From the NCBI GenBank assembly GCA_920105625.2, contig OV050031.1, forward strand, positions 85,073,995 through 85,137,994: a stretch of 64,000 bases of DNA, in the 5' to 3' direction. This DNA comes from Clusia tigrina (lineage: Eukaryota > Arthropoda > Insecta > Diptera > Clusiidae). The notes beneath the pieces were generated by a model, which ran no database searches, was not told the origin of the DNA, and was given only the letters and a program-made list of their open reading frames with translations. Both the position numbers and the translations under genes were made by a program. The number at the start of each line of letters is the position of its first letter. Positions within the stretch are counted from its first letter, which is position 1. Positions 40,027 to 52,537 of the stretch are shown here, one piece after another.

Positions 40027-40074
40027 GCGACGCCGACTGAGACGCCGACTGAGACGCCGACTGAGACGCCGACC
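40027..40074 (+). repeat. 12-bp minisatellite run (4 units)
   Basis: Four GACGCCGACT-type units; the first begins GCGACG and the last carries GACCGAGG. It is the counterpart of a run near 36,910-36,960 in HOR beta copy 2, which has a GATGCC unit among them. Confidence 0.75.
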
Positions 40075-41154
40075 GAGGCAGATAGGCGTAGATATAGGAA
40101 TAGAGAAGGCAGCAGACCCCCCCAATCGACAGCGGCAGCGACTGAAACGCCTACAGAGACGCTGACAGAGGCTGCGACGCCGAATGAGACACCGACTGAG
40201 GCAGGTAGGGTTAGATATAGGCATAGACAAGCCAGCACACGCCCCAATCGACAGCGGTAGCGACTGAGACGCCTACAGAAACGCTGACAGAGGCTGCGAC
40301 GCCGACTGAGATGCAGACTGAGGCAGATAGGGGTAGATATAGGCATAGAGAAGGCAGCAGACCACCCTATGGACAGCGGCAGCGACTGAGACACCTACAG
40401 AGACGCCGACTGAGACGCCGACTGAGGTAGATAGGGGTAGATATAGGTATAAAGAAGGCAGCAGAACCCCCAATCGACAGCGGCAGCGACTGAAACGCCT
40501 TCAGAGACGCTAACAGAGGCTGCGGCGCCGACTGAGACGCTGACAGCGGCAGATAGGCGTAGATATAGGCATAGAGAAGGCAGCAGACCCCCCAATCGAC
40601 AGCGGCAGCGACTGAAACGCCTACAGAGACACTGACAGAAGCTGCGACGCCGACTGAGACGCCGACTGAGGCAGATAGGCGTAGATATAGGAATAGAGAA
40701 GGCAGTAGACCCCCCAATCGACAGCGGCAGCGACTGAAACGCCTACAGAGACGCTGACAGAGGCTGCGACGCCGAATGAGACGCCGACTGAGGCAGATAG
40801 TGGTAGATATAGGCATAGAGAAAGCAGCAGACACCGCCAATCGACAGCGGCAGTGACTGAGACGCCTACAGAGGTGCTGACAGAGGCTGCGACGCCAACT
40901 GAGACGCCGACTGAGGCAGATAGGGGTAGATATAGGCATAGAGAAAGCAGCAGACACCGCCAATCGACAGCGGCAGTGACTGAGACGCCTACAGAGATGC
41001 TGACAGAGGCTGCGACGCACACTGAGACGCCGACTGAGGTAGATAGGGGAAGATAAAGGCATAGAGAAAGCAGCAGACCCCCCAATCTATAGCAGCAGCG
41101 ACTAAGACGCCTACAGAGACGCTGACAGAGTCTGCGACGCCGAATGAGACGCCG

Positions 41155-41220
41155 ACTGAGGCAGGTAGGGTTAGATATAGGCATAGACAAGGCAGCAGAC
41201 GCCCCAATCGACAGCGGTAG
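41155..41220 (+). other. Uninserted (empty) MITE-site paralogue
   Basis: The left part CTGAGGCAGGTAGGG and the right part GGCAGCAGACGCCCC are the same as the flanks of the MITEs, but here GATATA continues straight into GGCATAGACAAGG with a single TA at 41,178-41,179. Similar places are near 33,940, 35,280, 37,095, 38,765, 40,210, 45,430, 49,740, 50,310 and 54,890. They show what the target looked like without the element and support TA as the duplicated target. Confidence 0.75.
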
Positions 41221-44089
41221 CGACTGAGACGCCTACAGAAACGCTGACAGAGGCTGCGACACCGACTAAGGCAGATAGGGGTAGGTATAGGCATAGAGAA
41301 GGTAGCAAACCCCCCAATCGACAGCGGCAGCGACTGCGACGCCCACAGCCACGCTGACAGAGGCTGCGACGCCGACTGAGACGACGACTGAGGCAGATAG
41401 GGGTAGATATAGGCATAGAGAAGGCATGAAACCCCCCAATCGACAGCGGCAGCGACTGAGGCGCCTACAGAGCCGCTGACAGAGGGTGCGACGCCGACTG
41501 AGACGCCGACTGAGACGCCAACTGAGACGCCTACTGAGGCAGATAGGGGTAGATATAGGCATAAAGAATTCAGCAGACCCCCCAATCGACAGCGGCAGCG
41601 ACTGAGACGCCCACAGAGATGCTGACAGAGGCTGCGACGCCGACTGAGACGCCAACTGAGGTAGATAGGGGTAGATAAAGGCATAGAGAAGGCAGCAGAC
41701 CCCCCAATCTATAGCAGCAGCGACTAAGACGCCTACAGGGACGCTGACAGAGACGCCTAGAGAGACGCTGACAGAGGCTACGACGTCGACTGAGACGTCG
41801 CTTGAGGCAGATAGGGGTAGATATAGGCGTAGAGAAAGCAGCAGACACCGCCAATCGACAGCGGCAGTGACTGAGACGCCTACAGAGATGCTGACAGAGG
41901 CTGCGACGCCAACTGAGACGCCGACTGAGGTAGATAGGGGTAGAAAAAAGCATAGAGAAGGCAGCAGACCCCCCAATTGACAGCGGCAGCGACTGAGTCG
42001 GCTACAGAGACGACGACTGAGACGCCGACTGAGGCTCCGACTGAGACGCCGACTGAGACGCCGACTGAGGTAGATAGGGGTAGATATATGTATAAAGAAG
42101 GCAGCAGAGCCCCCAATCGACAGCGGCAGCGACTGAGACGCTTTCAGAGACGCTGACAGAGGCTACGACGTCGACTGAGACGCCGATTGAGGCAGATAGG
42201 GGTAGATATAGGCATAGAGAAAGCAGCAGACACCGCCAATCGACAGCGGCAGTGACTGAGACTGAGACGCCTACAGAGATGCTGACAGAGGCTGCGACGC
42301 CAACTGAGACGCCGACTGAGGCAGATAGGGGTAGATATAGGCATAGAGAAAGCAGCAGACACCGCCAATCGACAGCGGCAGTGACTGAGACGCCTACAGA
42401 GATGCTGACAGAGGCTGCGACGCCAACTGAGACGCCAACTGAGGTAGATAGGGGTAGATAAAGGCATAGAGAAGGCAGCAGACCCCCCAATCTATAGCAG
42501 CAGCGACTAAGACGCCTACAGAGACGCTGACAGAGTCTGCGACGGCTGCGGCGACGACTGAGGCAGATAGGGATATTCCCCAATAAGCGGCAGCGGCGAC
42601 GACTGAGACGCCTACAGAGACAATGACAGAGGCTGCGACGCCGACTGAGATGCCGACTGAGGCGATAGGGGTAGATATAGGCATAGAGAAGGCAGCAGAC
42701 CCCCAATGGACAGCGGCAGCGACTGAGACGCCTACAGAGCCGCAGACAGAGGCTACGACGCCGACTGAGTTGCCGACTGACGCAGATAGGGGTAGATATC
42801 GGCATAGAGATGGCAGCACTCCCCAATGGACAGCGGCAGCGACTGATACGCCTACCGAAACGCTGACAAAGGCTGCGACGTCGTCTGAGGGAGATAGAGG
42901 TAGATATAGGCATAGAGAAGGCAGCAGCCCCCCAATCGACAGCGGCAGCAACTGAGATGCCTACAGAGACGCTGACAGAGGCTGCGACGCCGACTGAGAC
43001 GCCGACTGAGGCAATTAGGGGTACATATAGGCATAAAGAAGGCAGCAGACCCCCAATCGACAGCGGCAGCGACTGATACGCCTACAGAGACGCCGACTGA
43101 GACGCCGACTGAGGTAGATAGGGGTAGATATAGGTATAGAGAAGGCAGTAGAACCCCCAATCGACAGCGGCAGCGAATGAGACGCCGACAGAGGCTGCGG
43201 CGACGACTGAGGCAGATTTGGGTAGACCCCCACAATCGACAGCGGCAGCGACTGAGATGCCTACAGAGATGCTGACAGAGGCTGCGACGCCGACTGAGAT
43301 GCCGACTGAGGCAGATAGGGGTAGATATAGCTATAGAGAAGGCAGCAGGACCCCCAATCGACAGCGGCAGTGACTGAGACGCCTACAGATATGCTGACAG
43401 AGGCTGCGACGCCGACTGAGATGCCGACTGAGGCAGATAGGGGTAGATATAGGCATAGAGAAGGCAGCAGACCCCCCTATGGACAGCGGCAGCGACTGAG
43501 ACGCCTACAGAGACGACGACTGAGACGCCGACTGAGGCTCCGACTGAGACGCCGACTGAGACGCCGACTGAGACGCCGACTGAGGTAGATAGGGGTAGAT
43601 ATATGTATAAAGAAGGCAGCAGAGCCCCCAATCGACAGCGGCAGCGACTGAAACGCCTACAGAGACACTGACAGAGGCTGCGACGCCAACTGAGGCGCCG
43701 ACTGAGGCAGATAGGGGTAGATAAAAGCATAGAGAAGGCAGCAGACCCCCCAATTGACAGCGGCAGCGACTGAGACGGCTACAGATACGCTGACAGAGGC
43801 TGCGACTGCTGCGACGCCGACTGATTCAGATAGGAGTAGACCCCTCCAATCGACAGCGGCAACGAATGAGACACCTACAGAGACGCTAACAGAGGCTGTG
43901 ACGCCGACTGAGACGCCAACTGAGACGCCGACTGAGGCAGATAGGCGTAGATATAGGCATTGAGAAGGCAGCAGACCCCCCAATCGACAGCGGCAGCGAC
44001 TGAAACGCCCACAGAGATGCTGACAGAGGCTGCGACGGCGACTGAGACGCCGACTGAATCGCCGACTGAGGCAGGTAGGGGTAGATATA

Positions 44090-44246
44090 TGAGGTTTGAT
44101 AAAAAACAATAACCGTTATTTTAAATTTTTCCAAAAAGTATTTATTTATTCATCAACAATACACACATAACAGAAAAAAAAGCGAACATCGAACATAAGT
44201 AACTCACGAAATTTGAAAATAACGTTTATTATTTGATCACAACTCG
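44090..44246 (+). mobile_element. MITE copy 7 (157 bp, lineage T, diverged ends)
   Basis: The first base is T instead of C (TGAGGTTTG) and the right end reads CACAACTCG instead of CACACCTCG. The right inverted-repeat core is changed to AACGTTTATT, and ATGCGAAC is shortened to AGCGAAC. TA is present on both sides (44,088-44,089 and 44,247-44,248). Changes at both termini suggest a copy no longer recognisable by a transposase. Confidence 0.92.
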
Positions 44247-45700
44247 TAGGCATAGAGAAGGCAGCAGACGCCCCAATCGACAGCAGCAGCGACTGAGACT
44301 CCTACAGAAACGCTGACAGACGCTGCGACGCCGACTGAGGCAAATAAGGTTAGGCATAGAGAAGGCAGCAGGCCCTCAATCGACAGCGGCAACGACAGAG
44401 ACGCCTACAGAGACGCTGACAGAGGCTACGACGTCGACTGAGACGCCGATTCAGGCAGATATTGGTAGATATAGGCATAAAGAAAGCTGCAGACAGCGCC
44501 AATCGACAGCCGCAGTAACTGAGACGCCTACAGAGACGCTGACAGAGGCTGCAACGCCGATGCCGACTGAGGCAGATAAGGGTAGACCCCCACAATCGAC
44601 AGCGGCAGCGACTAAGACGCCTACAGAGATGCTGACAGAGGCTGCGACGCCGATGCCGACTGAGGCAGATAGGGGTAGCGACTAAGACGCCTACAGATAT
44701 GCTGACAGAAGCTGCGATGCCGATGCCGACTGAGGCAGATAGGGGTAGATATAGGCATAGAGAAGGCAGCAGACCCCCCCAATCGACAGCGGCAGTGGCT
44801 GAGACGCCTACAGAGATACTGAAGGAGGCTGCAACGCCCACTGAGGCAGATAGGGGTAGATATAAGCATAGAGAAGGTAGCAGACCCCCCAATACAGAGA
44901 CGCTGACAGAGGCTACGACGCCGACTGAGACGCCGACTGAGGCAGATAGGGGTAGATATAGGCGTATAGAAGGCAGCAGACCCCCCCAAACGACAGCGGC
45001 AGTGACTGAGACGCCTACAGATACGATGACAGAGGCTGCGAAGCCGACTGAGACACCGACTGAGGCTGATAGGGGTGGATATAGGCATAAAGAAGGCAGA
45101 GGACCCCCCAATCAACAGCGGCAGCGACTGAGACGCCTACAGAGATGCTGACAGAGGCTGCGACGCCGACTGAGGCAGATAGGGGTAGATATAGGCATAG
45201 AGAAGGCAGCAGATCCCCCCAATCGACAGCGCAGCGACTGAGACTCCTACAGACACGGTGACAGAGGCTGCGACGCCAACTGAGACGCCGACTGAGGTAG
45301 ATAGGCGTGGATATAGGAATGGAGAAGGCAGCAGAACCCCCAATCGACAGCAGCAGCGACTGAGACGCCTTCAGACACGCTGACAGAGGCTGCGACGCCG
45401 ACTGAGACGCCGACTGAGGAAGGTAGGGTTAGATATAGGCATAGACAAGGCAGCAGACGCCCCAGTCGACAGCGGTAGCGACTGAGACGCCCACAGAGAC
45501 GCTGACAGAGGCTGCGACGCCTACTGACACGCCGACAGAGGCAGATAGGGGTAGATACAGGCAAAGAGAAGGCAGAAGACCCCCAATCGTCAGCGGCAGC
45601 GACTGAGATGCCTACAGAGCCGCTGACAGAGGCTGCGACGCCGACTGAGACGCCGACTGAGGCAGATAGGGGTAGATAAAAGCATAGAGAAGGCAGCAGA

Positions 45701-45715
45701 CCCCCCCCCCCCCCC
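45701..45715 (+). repeat. Longest poly-C tract (C15)
   Basis: This is the longest homopolymer seen in the window. It stands in the normal position of the monomer C-run, followed by AATTGAAAGCGG. Confidence 0.93.
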
Positions 45716-47130
45716 AATTGAAAGCGGCAGCGACTGAGACGCCTATAGAGACGCTGGAAGAGGCTGCGACACCGACTGAGACGTCGAATTAGGTAGATAG
45801 GGGTAGATATAGGCATAGAGAAGGCAGCAGACCCCCCAATGGACAGCGGCAACGACTGAGACGTCTACAGAGACACCGATTGAGATGCCGACTTAGGTAG
45901 ATAGGGCTAGATATAGGTATCGAGAAGGCAGCAGGACCCCCAATCGACAGCGGCAACGACTGAGACGCCTACAGAGACGCTGACAGAGGCAGCGAAGCCG
46001 ACTGAGGCGCCGACTGAGGCAGATAGGGGTGGATAAAGGCATAGAGATGGTAGCACTCCCCAATGGACAGCGGCAGCGACTGATACGCCTACAGAAACGC
46101 TGAAAAAGGCTGCGACGTCGACTGAGGGAGATAGAGGTGGATATAAGCATAGAGAAGGCAGCAGACCCCCCAATCGACAGCGGCAGCGACTGAGATGCCT
46201 ACAGAGACGCTGACAGAGGCAGCGAAGCCGACTGAGACGCTGACTGAGGCAGATAGAGGTAGATATAGGCGTACAGAAGGCAGCAGACCCCCAAACGACA
46301 GCGGCAGCGACTGAGGCGCCTACAGATAAGATGACAGAGGCTCCGAAGCCGACTGAGAGGCCGACTGAGGCAGATAGGGGTGGATAAAGGCATTGAGATG
46401 GCAGCACTCTCCAATGGACAGCGGCAGCGACTGATACGCCTACAGAAACGCTGACAAAGGCTGCGACGTCGACTGAGGGAGATAGATGTAGATATAGGCA
46501 TAGAGAAGGCAGCAGACCCCCCCAATCGACAGCGGCAGCGACTGAGACGCCTACAGAGACGCCGACTGAGACGCCGACTGAGGTAGATAGGGATGGATAA
46601 AGGCATAGAGATGGCAGCACTCCCCAATGGACAGCGGCAGCCACTGATACGCCTACAGAAACGCTGACAAAGGCTGCGACGTCGACTGAGGGAGATAGAG
46701 GTAGATATAGGCATAGAGAAGGCAGCAGACCCCCCAATCGATAGCGGCAGCGACTGAGACGCCTACAGAGACGCCGACTGAGACGCCGACAGAGGCAGAT
46801 AGGCGTCGATATAGGCATAGAGAAGGCAGCAGACCCCCCAATCGACAGCGGCAGCGACTGAAACGCCTACAGAGACACTGACAGAGGCTGCGACGCCAAC
46901 TGAGGCGCCGACTGAGGCAGATAGGGGTAGATAAAAGCATAGAGAAGGCAGCAGACCCCCCAATTGACAGCGGCAGCGACTGAGACGGCTACAGAGACGC
47001 TGACAGAGGCTGCGACTGCTGCGACGCCGACTGAGGCAGATGAGAGTAGACCCCTCCAATCGACAGCGGCAACGACTAAGACACCTACAGAGACGCTGAC
47101 AGAGGCTGTGGCGCCGACTGAGGCAGATAG

Positions 47131-47168
47131 GCGTAGATATAGGCATAGATATAGGCGTAGATATAGGC
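47131..47168 (+). repeat. Local expansion of GATATAGGC segment
   Basis: GCGTAGATATAGGCATAGATATAG is followed by a second GCGTAGATATAGG, a partial 24-bp tandem duplication. The paralogue near 48,553 has the ordinary single GCGTAGATATAGGCATAGAG. This private change distinguishes the copy before MITE 8. Confidence 0.85.
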
Positions 47169-47276
47169 CGCAGACCCCCCAATCGACAGCGGCAGCGACT
47201 GAAACGCCCACAGAAATGCTGACAGAGGCTGCGACGCCGACTTCGACGCCGACTGAGGCAGGTAGGGGTAGATATA

Positions 47277-47434
47277 CGAGGTTTGATAAAAAACAATAAC
47301 CGTTATTTTCAATTTTTTCAAAAAGTATTTATTTATTCATCAACAATACACACATAACAGAAAAAAAATGCGAACATCGAACATAAGTAACTCACGAAAT
47401 TTGAAAATAACGGTTATTATTTGATCACACCTCG
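47277..47434 (+). mobile_element. MITE copy 8 (158 bp, lineage T)
   Basis: Complete element with TA at 47,275-47,276 and 47,435-47,436. Both inverted repeats are intact, with the AATAACCGTTATT core in each. Confidence 0.93.
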
Positions 47435-48676
47435 TAGGCATAGAGAAGGCAGCAGACGCCCCAATCGACAGCAGCAGCGACTGAGACGCCTACAGAAACG
47501 CTGACAGACGCTGCGACGCCGACTGAGGCAGATAAGGTTAGGCATAGAGAAGGCAGCAGGCCCCCAATCGAAAGCGGCAACGACAGAGACGCCTACAGAG
47601 ACGCTGACAGAGGCTACGACGTCGACTAAGACGCCGATTCAGGCAGATATTGGTAGATATAGGCATAGAGAAAGCTACAGACACCGCCAATCGACAGCCG
47701 CAGTGACTGAGACGCCTACAGAGACGCTGACAGAGGCTGCGTCGGCTGCGGCGACGACTGAGGCAGATAAGGGTAGACCCCCACAATCGACAGCGGCAGC
47801 GACTAAGACACCTTCAGATATGCTGAGAGAGGCTGCGACGCCGACTGAGATGCCGACTGAGGCAGATAGGGGTAGATATAGGCATAGAGAAGGCAGCAGA
47901 CCCCCAATGGACAGCGGCAGCGACTGAGACGCCTACAGAGACGCTGACAGAAGCTGCGACGCCGACTGAGATGCCGACTGAGGCAGATAGGGGTAGATAT
48001 AGGCATAGAGAAGGCAGCAGACCCCCTATGGACAGCGGCAGCGACTGACACGCCTACAGAGACTCCGACTGAGACGCCGACTGAGACGCCGACTGAGGTA
48101 GATAGGAGTAGATATAGGTATAAAGAAGGCAGCAGAACCCCCAATCGACAGCGACAGCGACTGAGACGCCTTCAGAGACGCTGACAGAGGCTGCGGCGCC
48201 GACTGAGACGCTGACAGAGGCAGATAGGCGTCGATATAGGCATAGAGAAGGCAGCAGACCCCCCAATCGACAGCGGCAGCGACTGAAACGCCTACAGAGA
48301 CACTGACAGAGGCTGCGACGCCAACTGAGGCGCCGACTGAGGCAGATAGGGGTAGATAAAAGCATAGAGAAGGCAGCAGACCCCCCAATTGACAGCGGCA
48401 GCGACTGAGACGGCTACAGAGACGCTGACAGAGGCTGCGACTGCTGCGACGCCGACTGAGGCAGATGAGAGTAGACCCCTCCAATCGACAGCGGCAACGA
48501 CTAAGACACCTACAGAGACGCTGACAGAGGCTGTGGCGCCGACTGAGGCAGATAGGCGTAGATATAGGCATAGAGAAGGCCGCAGACCCCCCCATCGACA
48601 GCGGCAGCGACTGAAACGCCCACAGAAATGCTGACAGAGGCTGCGACGCCGACTGAGGCAGGTAGGGGTAGATATA

Positions 48677-48830
48677 CGAGGTTTGATAAAAAACAATAAC
48701 CGTTATTTTCAATTTTTTCAAAAAGTATTTATTTATTCATCAACAATACACACATAACAGAAAAAAAATGCGAACATCGAACATAAGTAACTCACGAAAT
48801 TTGAAAATAACGGTTATTATTTGATCACAC
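48677..48830 (+). mobile_element. MITE copy 9 (truncated at right end)
   Basis: The left end and interior are normal (TA at 48,675-48,676), but the element stops after TTGATCACAC. The final CTCG, the TA duplicate and the usual GGCATAGAGAAGG flank are missing, and AGACAGCGGCAGCGAC follows at once. A deletion has fused the element to a satellite monomer. Confidence 0.93.
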
Positions 48831-51382
48831 AGACAGCGGCAGCGACTGAGACGCCTACAGAGACGCTGACAGAGGCTACGACGTCGACTGAGACGCCGAT
48901 TGAGGCAGATAGGCGTGGATATAGGAATAGAGATGGCAGCAGAACCCCCAATCGACAGCGGCAGCGACTGAGACGCCTTCAGACACGCTGACAGAGGCTG
49001 CGACGCCGACTGACACGCCGACTGAGGAAGGTAGGGTTAGATATAGGCATAGACAAGGCAGCAGACGCCCCAGTCGACAGCGGTAGCGACTGAGACGCCT
49101 ACAGAAACGCTGACAGAGGCTGCGACACCGACTAAGGCAGACATGGGTAGATATAGGCATGGAGAAGGCAGCAGACCCCCCAATCGACAGCGGCAGCGAC
49201 TGAGACGCCTACAGAGACGCTAACAGAGGCTGCGACACCGACTGAGACATCGACTGACGCAGATAGGGGTAGATATAGGCATAGAGAAGGCAGCTGACCC
49301 CCCAATGGACAGTGGAAGCGACTGAGACGCCTACAGAGACGCTGACAGAGGCTGTGACGCCGACTGAGACGACGACTGAGGCAGATAGGGGTAGATATAG
49401 GCATAGAGAAGGCAGCAGACCCCCCAATCGACAGCGGCAGCGACTGAGACGCTGACAGAAGCTGCGACGCCGACTGAGGCAGGTAGGGGTAGATATAGGC
49501 ATAGAGAAGGCAGGAGACCCCCCAATCGTCAGCGGCAGTGACTGAGACGCATACAGAGCCGCTGACAGAGGCTGCGACGCCGAGTGAGACGCCGACTAAG
49601 GCAGATAGGCGTAGATATAGGAATAGAGAAGGCAGCATACCCCCCAATCGACAGCGGCAGTGACTGAAACGCCTACAGAGACGCTGACAGAGGTTGCGAC
49701 GCCGAATGAGACGCCGACTGAGGCAGGTAGGGTTAGATATAGGCATAGACAAGGCAGCAGACGCCCCAATCGACAGCCGTAGCGACTGTGACGCCTACAG
49801 AAACGCTGACAGTGGCTGCGACACCGACTAAGGCAGATATGGGTAGATATAGGCATAGAGAAGGTAGCAAACCCCCCAATCGACAGCGGCAGCGACTGAG
49901 ACGCCCACAGACACGCTGACAGAGGCTGCGACTCCGACTGAGACGACGACTGAGGCAGATAGGGGTAGATATAGGCATAGAGAAGGCAGGAAACCCCCCA
50001 ATCGTCAGCGGCAGCGACTGAGACGCCTACAGAGCCGCTGACAGAGGGTGCGACGCCGACTGAGACGCCGACTGAGACGCCAACTGAGACGCCGACTGAG
50101 GCAGATAAGGGTAGATAAAAGCATAGAGAAGGCAGCAGACCCCCCAATTGACAGCGGTAGCGACTGAGACGCCTACAGAGATGCTGACAGAGGCTGCGAC
50201 ACCGACTGGGACGTCGACTGAGCTAGATAGGGGTGGATATAGGAATAGAGAAGGCAGCAGAAACCCCAATCGACAGCGGCAGCGACTGAGACGCCGACTG
50301 AGGCAGGTAGGGTTAGATATAGGTATAGACAAGTCAGCAGACGCCCCAATCGACAGCGGTAGCGACTGAGACGCCTACAGAAACGCTGACAGAGGCTGCG
50401 ACACAGACTAAGACAGATAGGGGTAGATATAGGCACAGAGAAGGCAGCAGACCAACCAATGGACAGCGGCAGCGACTGAGACGCCTACAGAGCCGCTGAC
50501 AGAGGCTGCGACGCCGACTGAGGTAGATAGGGGTAGATAAAAGCATAGAGAAGGCAGCAGACCCCCCAATTAACAGCGGCAGCGACTGAAACGCCTACAG
50601 AGACGCTGACAGAGGTTGTGACACCGACTGAGACGTCGACTGAGGTAGATAGGGGTAGATATAGGTATAGAGAAGGCAGCAGTACCCGCAATCGACAGCG
50701 GCAGCGACTGAGACACCTTCAAAGACGCTGACAGAGGCTGCGACACCGACTGAGACATCGACTGAGGCAGATAGGGGTAGATATAGGCATAGAGAAGGCA
50801 GCAGACCCCCCAATGGACAGTGGAAGCGACTGAGACGCCTTCAGGGACGCTGACAGTGGCTGCGACGCCGACTGCGACACCGACTAAGCCAGTTTGGGGT
50901 ATATATAGGCATAGAGAAAGCAGCAGATCCCCCAATCGAGAGCGGCAGCGACTGAGACGCCTACAGAGACGTTAACAGAGGCTGCGACACCGACTGAGAC
51001 ATCGACTGAGGCAGATAGGGGTAGATATAGGCATAGAGAAGAGAGCAGACCCCCCAATGGACAGTGGAAGCGACTGAGACGCCTTCAGAGACGCTGACAG
51101 AGGCTGCGACGCCGACTGAGACGCCGACTGAGGCAGATAGGCGTAGATATAAGAATAGAGAAGGCAGCAGAACCCCCAATCGACAGCGGCAGCGACTGAG
51201 ACGCCTAAAGAAACGCTGACAGAGGCTGCGACACCGTCTAAGGCAGTTTGGGGTATATATAGGCATAGAGAAGGCAGCAGAGCCCCCAATCGAGAGCGGC
51301 AGCGACTGAGACGCCTACATAGACGCTAACATAGGCTGCGACACCGACTGAGACATCGACTGAGGCAGATAGGGGTAGATAT

Positions 51383-51410
51383 CCCCCCAATAAGTAGACC
51401 CAATAGGTAG
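51383..51410 (+). other. Local scrambled insertion inside a monomer
   Basis: Where the paralogue near 56,200 has AGGCATAGAGAAGGCAGCAG, this copy has 28 bp reading CCCCCCAATAAGTAGACC then CAATAGGTAG. The replacement is built from short pieces of the monomer's own C-run, CAAT and GTAGACC, as expected for a template-switching repair event. Confidence 0.85.
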
Positions 51411-52180
51411 ACCCCCCAATGGACAGTGGAAGCGACTGAGACGCCTTCAGAGACGCTGACAGAGGCTGCGACGCCGACTGAGACGCCGACTGAGGCAGAT
51501 AGGCTTAGATATAGGAATAGAGAAGGCAGCAGACCCCCCCCCAATCGACAGCGGCAGCGACTGAGACACCTTCAGAGATGCTAGGAGAGGCTGCGACGCC
51601 GACTGAGATGCCGACTGAGGCAGATAGGGGTAGATATAGGCATAGAGAAGGCAGCAGACCCCCCAATGGACAGCGGCAGCGACTGAGACGCCTACAGAGA
51701 CGCCTACAGAGACGCCGACTGAGACGCCGACTGTGGTAGATAGGGGTAGATATAGCTATAGAGAAGGCAGCAGGACCCCCAATCGACAGCGGCAGTGACT
51801 GAGACGCCTACAGAGACGCTGACAGAGGCTCCGACGCCGACTGAGATGCCGACTGAGGCAGATAGGGGTAGATATAGGCATAGAGAAGGCAGCAGACCCC
51901 CTATGGAAAGCGGCAGCGACTGAGACGCCGACTGAGGTAGATAGGGGTAGATATAGGTATAAAGAATGCAGCAGAACCCCCAATCGACAGCGACAGCGAC
52001 TGAGACGCCTTCAGAGACGCTGACAGAGGCTGCGGCGCCGACTGAGACGCTGACAGAGGCAGATAGGCGTCGATATAGGCATAGAGAAGGCAGCAGACCC
52101 CCCAATCGACAGCGGCAGCGACTGAAACGCCTACAGAGACACTGACAGAGGCTGCGACGCCAACTGAGCCGCCGACTGAG

Positions 52181-52210
52181 GCAGATAGGGGTAGATAGGG
52201 GTAGATAAAA
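52181..52210 (+). repeat. 10-bp local duplication
   Basis: GATAGGGGTA is present twice in direct succession (GCAGATAGGG, GTAGATAGGG, GTAGATAAAA). The paralogue near 48,345 has it once, so this happened after epsilon duplicated or was lost there. Confidence 0.8.
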
Positions 52211-52537
52211 GCATAGAGAAGGCAGCAGACCACCCAATTGACAGCGGCAGCGACTGAGACGGCTACAGAGACGCTGACAGAGGCTGCGACTGCTGCGACG
52301 TCGACTGAGGCAGATGAGAGTAGACCCCTCCAATCGACAGCGGCAACGACTGAGACACCTACAGAGACGCTGACAGAGGCTGTGGCGCCGACTGAGGCAG
52401 ATAGGCGTAGATATAGGCATAGAGAAAGCCGCAGACCCCCCAATCGACAGCGGCAGTGACTGAAACGCCCACAGAAATGCTGACAGAGGCTGCGACGCCG
52501 ACTGAGACGCCGACTGAGGCAGGTAGGGGTAGATATA

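Larger units (their letters stand above)
39388..40660 (+). repeat. HOR beta, copy 3 (first half only)
   Basis: It follows copy 2 with the same monomer order as far as about 40,660, where the second MITE would be expected after a few hundred more bases. Instead, from 40,660, different monomers occur (GATAGTGGTAGATATAGGC, then GCAGACACCGCC repeats). The copy is therefore cut off by recombination before its second MITE. Confidence 0.78.
47787..51544 (+). repeat. Large tandem duplication epsilon, copy 1
   Basis: This block and the one that follows it directly share monomer order, the MITE (48,677 and 52,538) and rare variants such as GAGAGGCTGCG after a CACCTTCAGA monomer near 47,810 and 51,568. 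Offsets are 3,758 at the start, 3,861 at the MITE, 4,806 just after it, and 4,586-4,824 later. The jump of 945 bp falls exactly at the truncated end of MITE copy 9. Confidence 0.82.

Noticed and set aside
42002..42913. 303-codon minus-strand ORF, and a second of equal length at 45,907-46,818, as real protein genes
   Set aside because: Both translate the satellite monomer through its three frames in turn, with the same Arg/Cys, Val/Ser/Ala and Tyr/Pro/Ser blocks seen in hundreds of other places. Length depends on chance loss of the recurring TAG. There is no promoter, splice pattern or domain that I can recognise.
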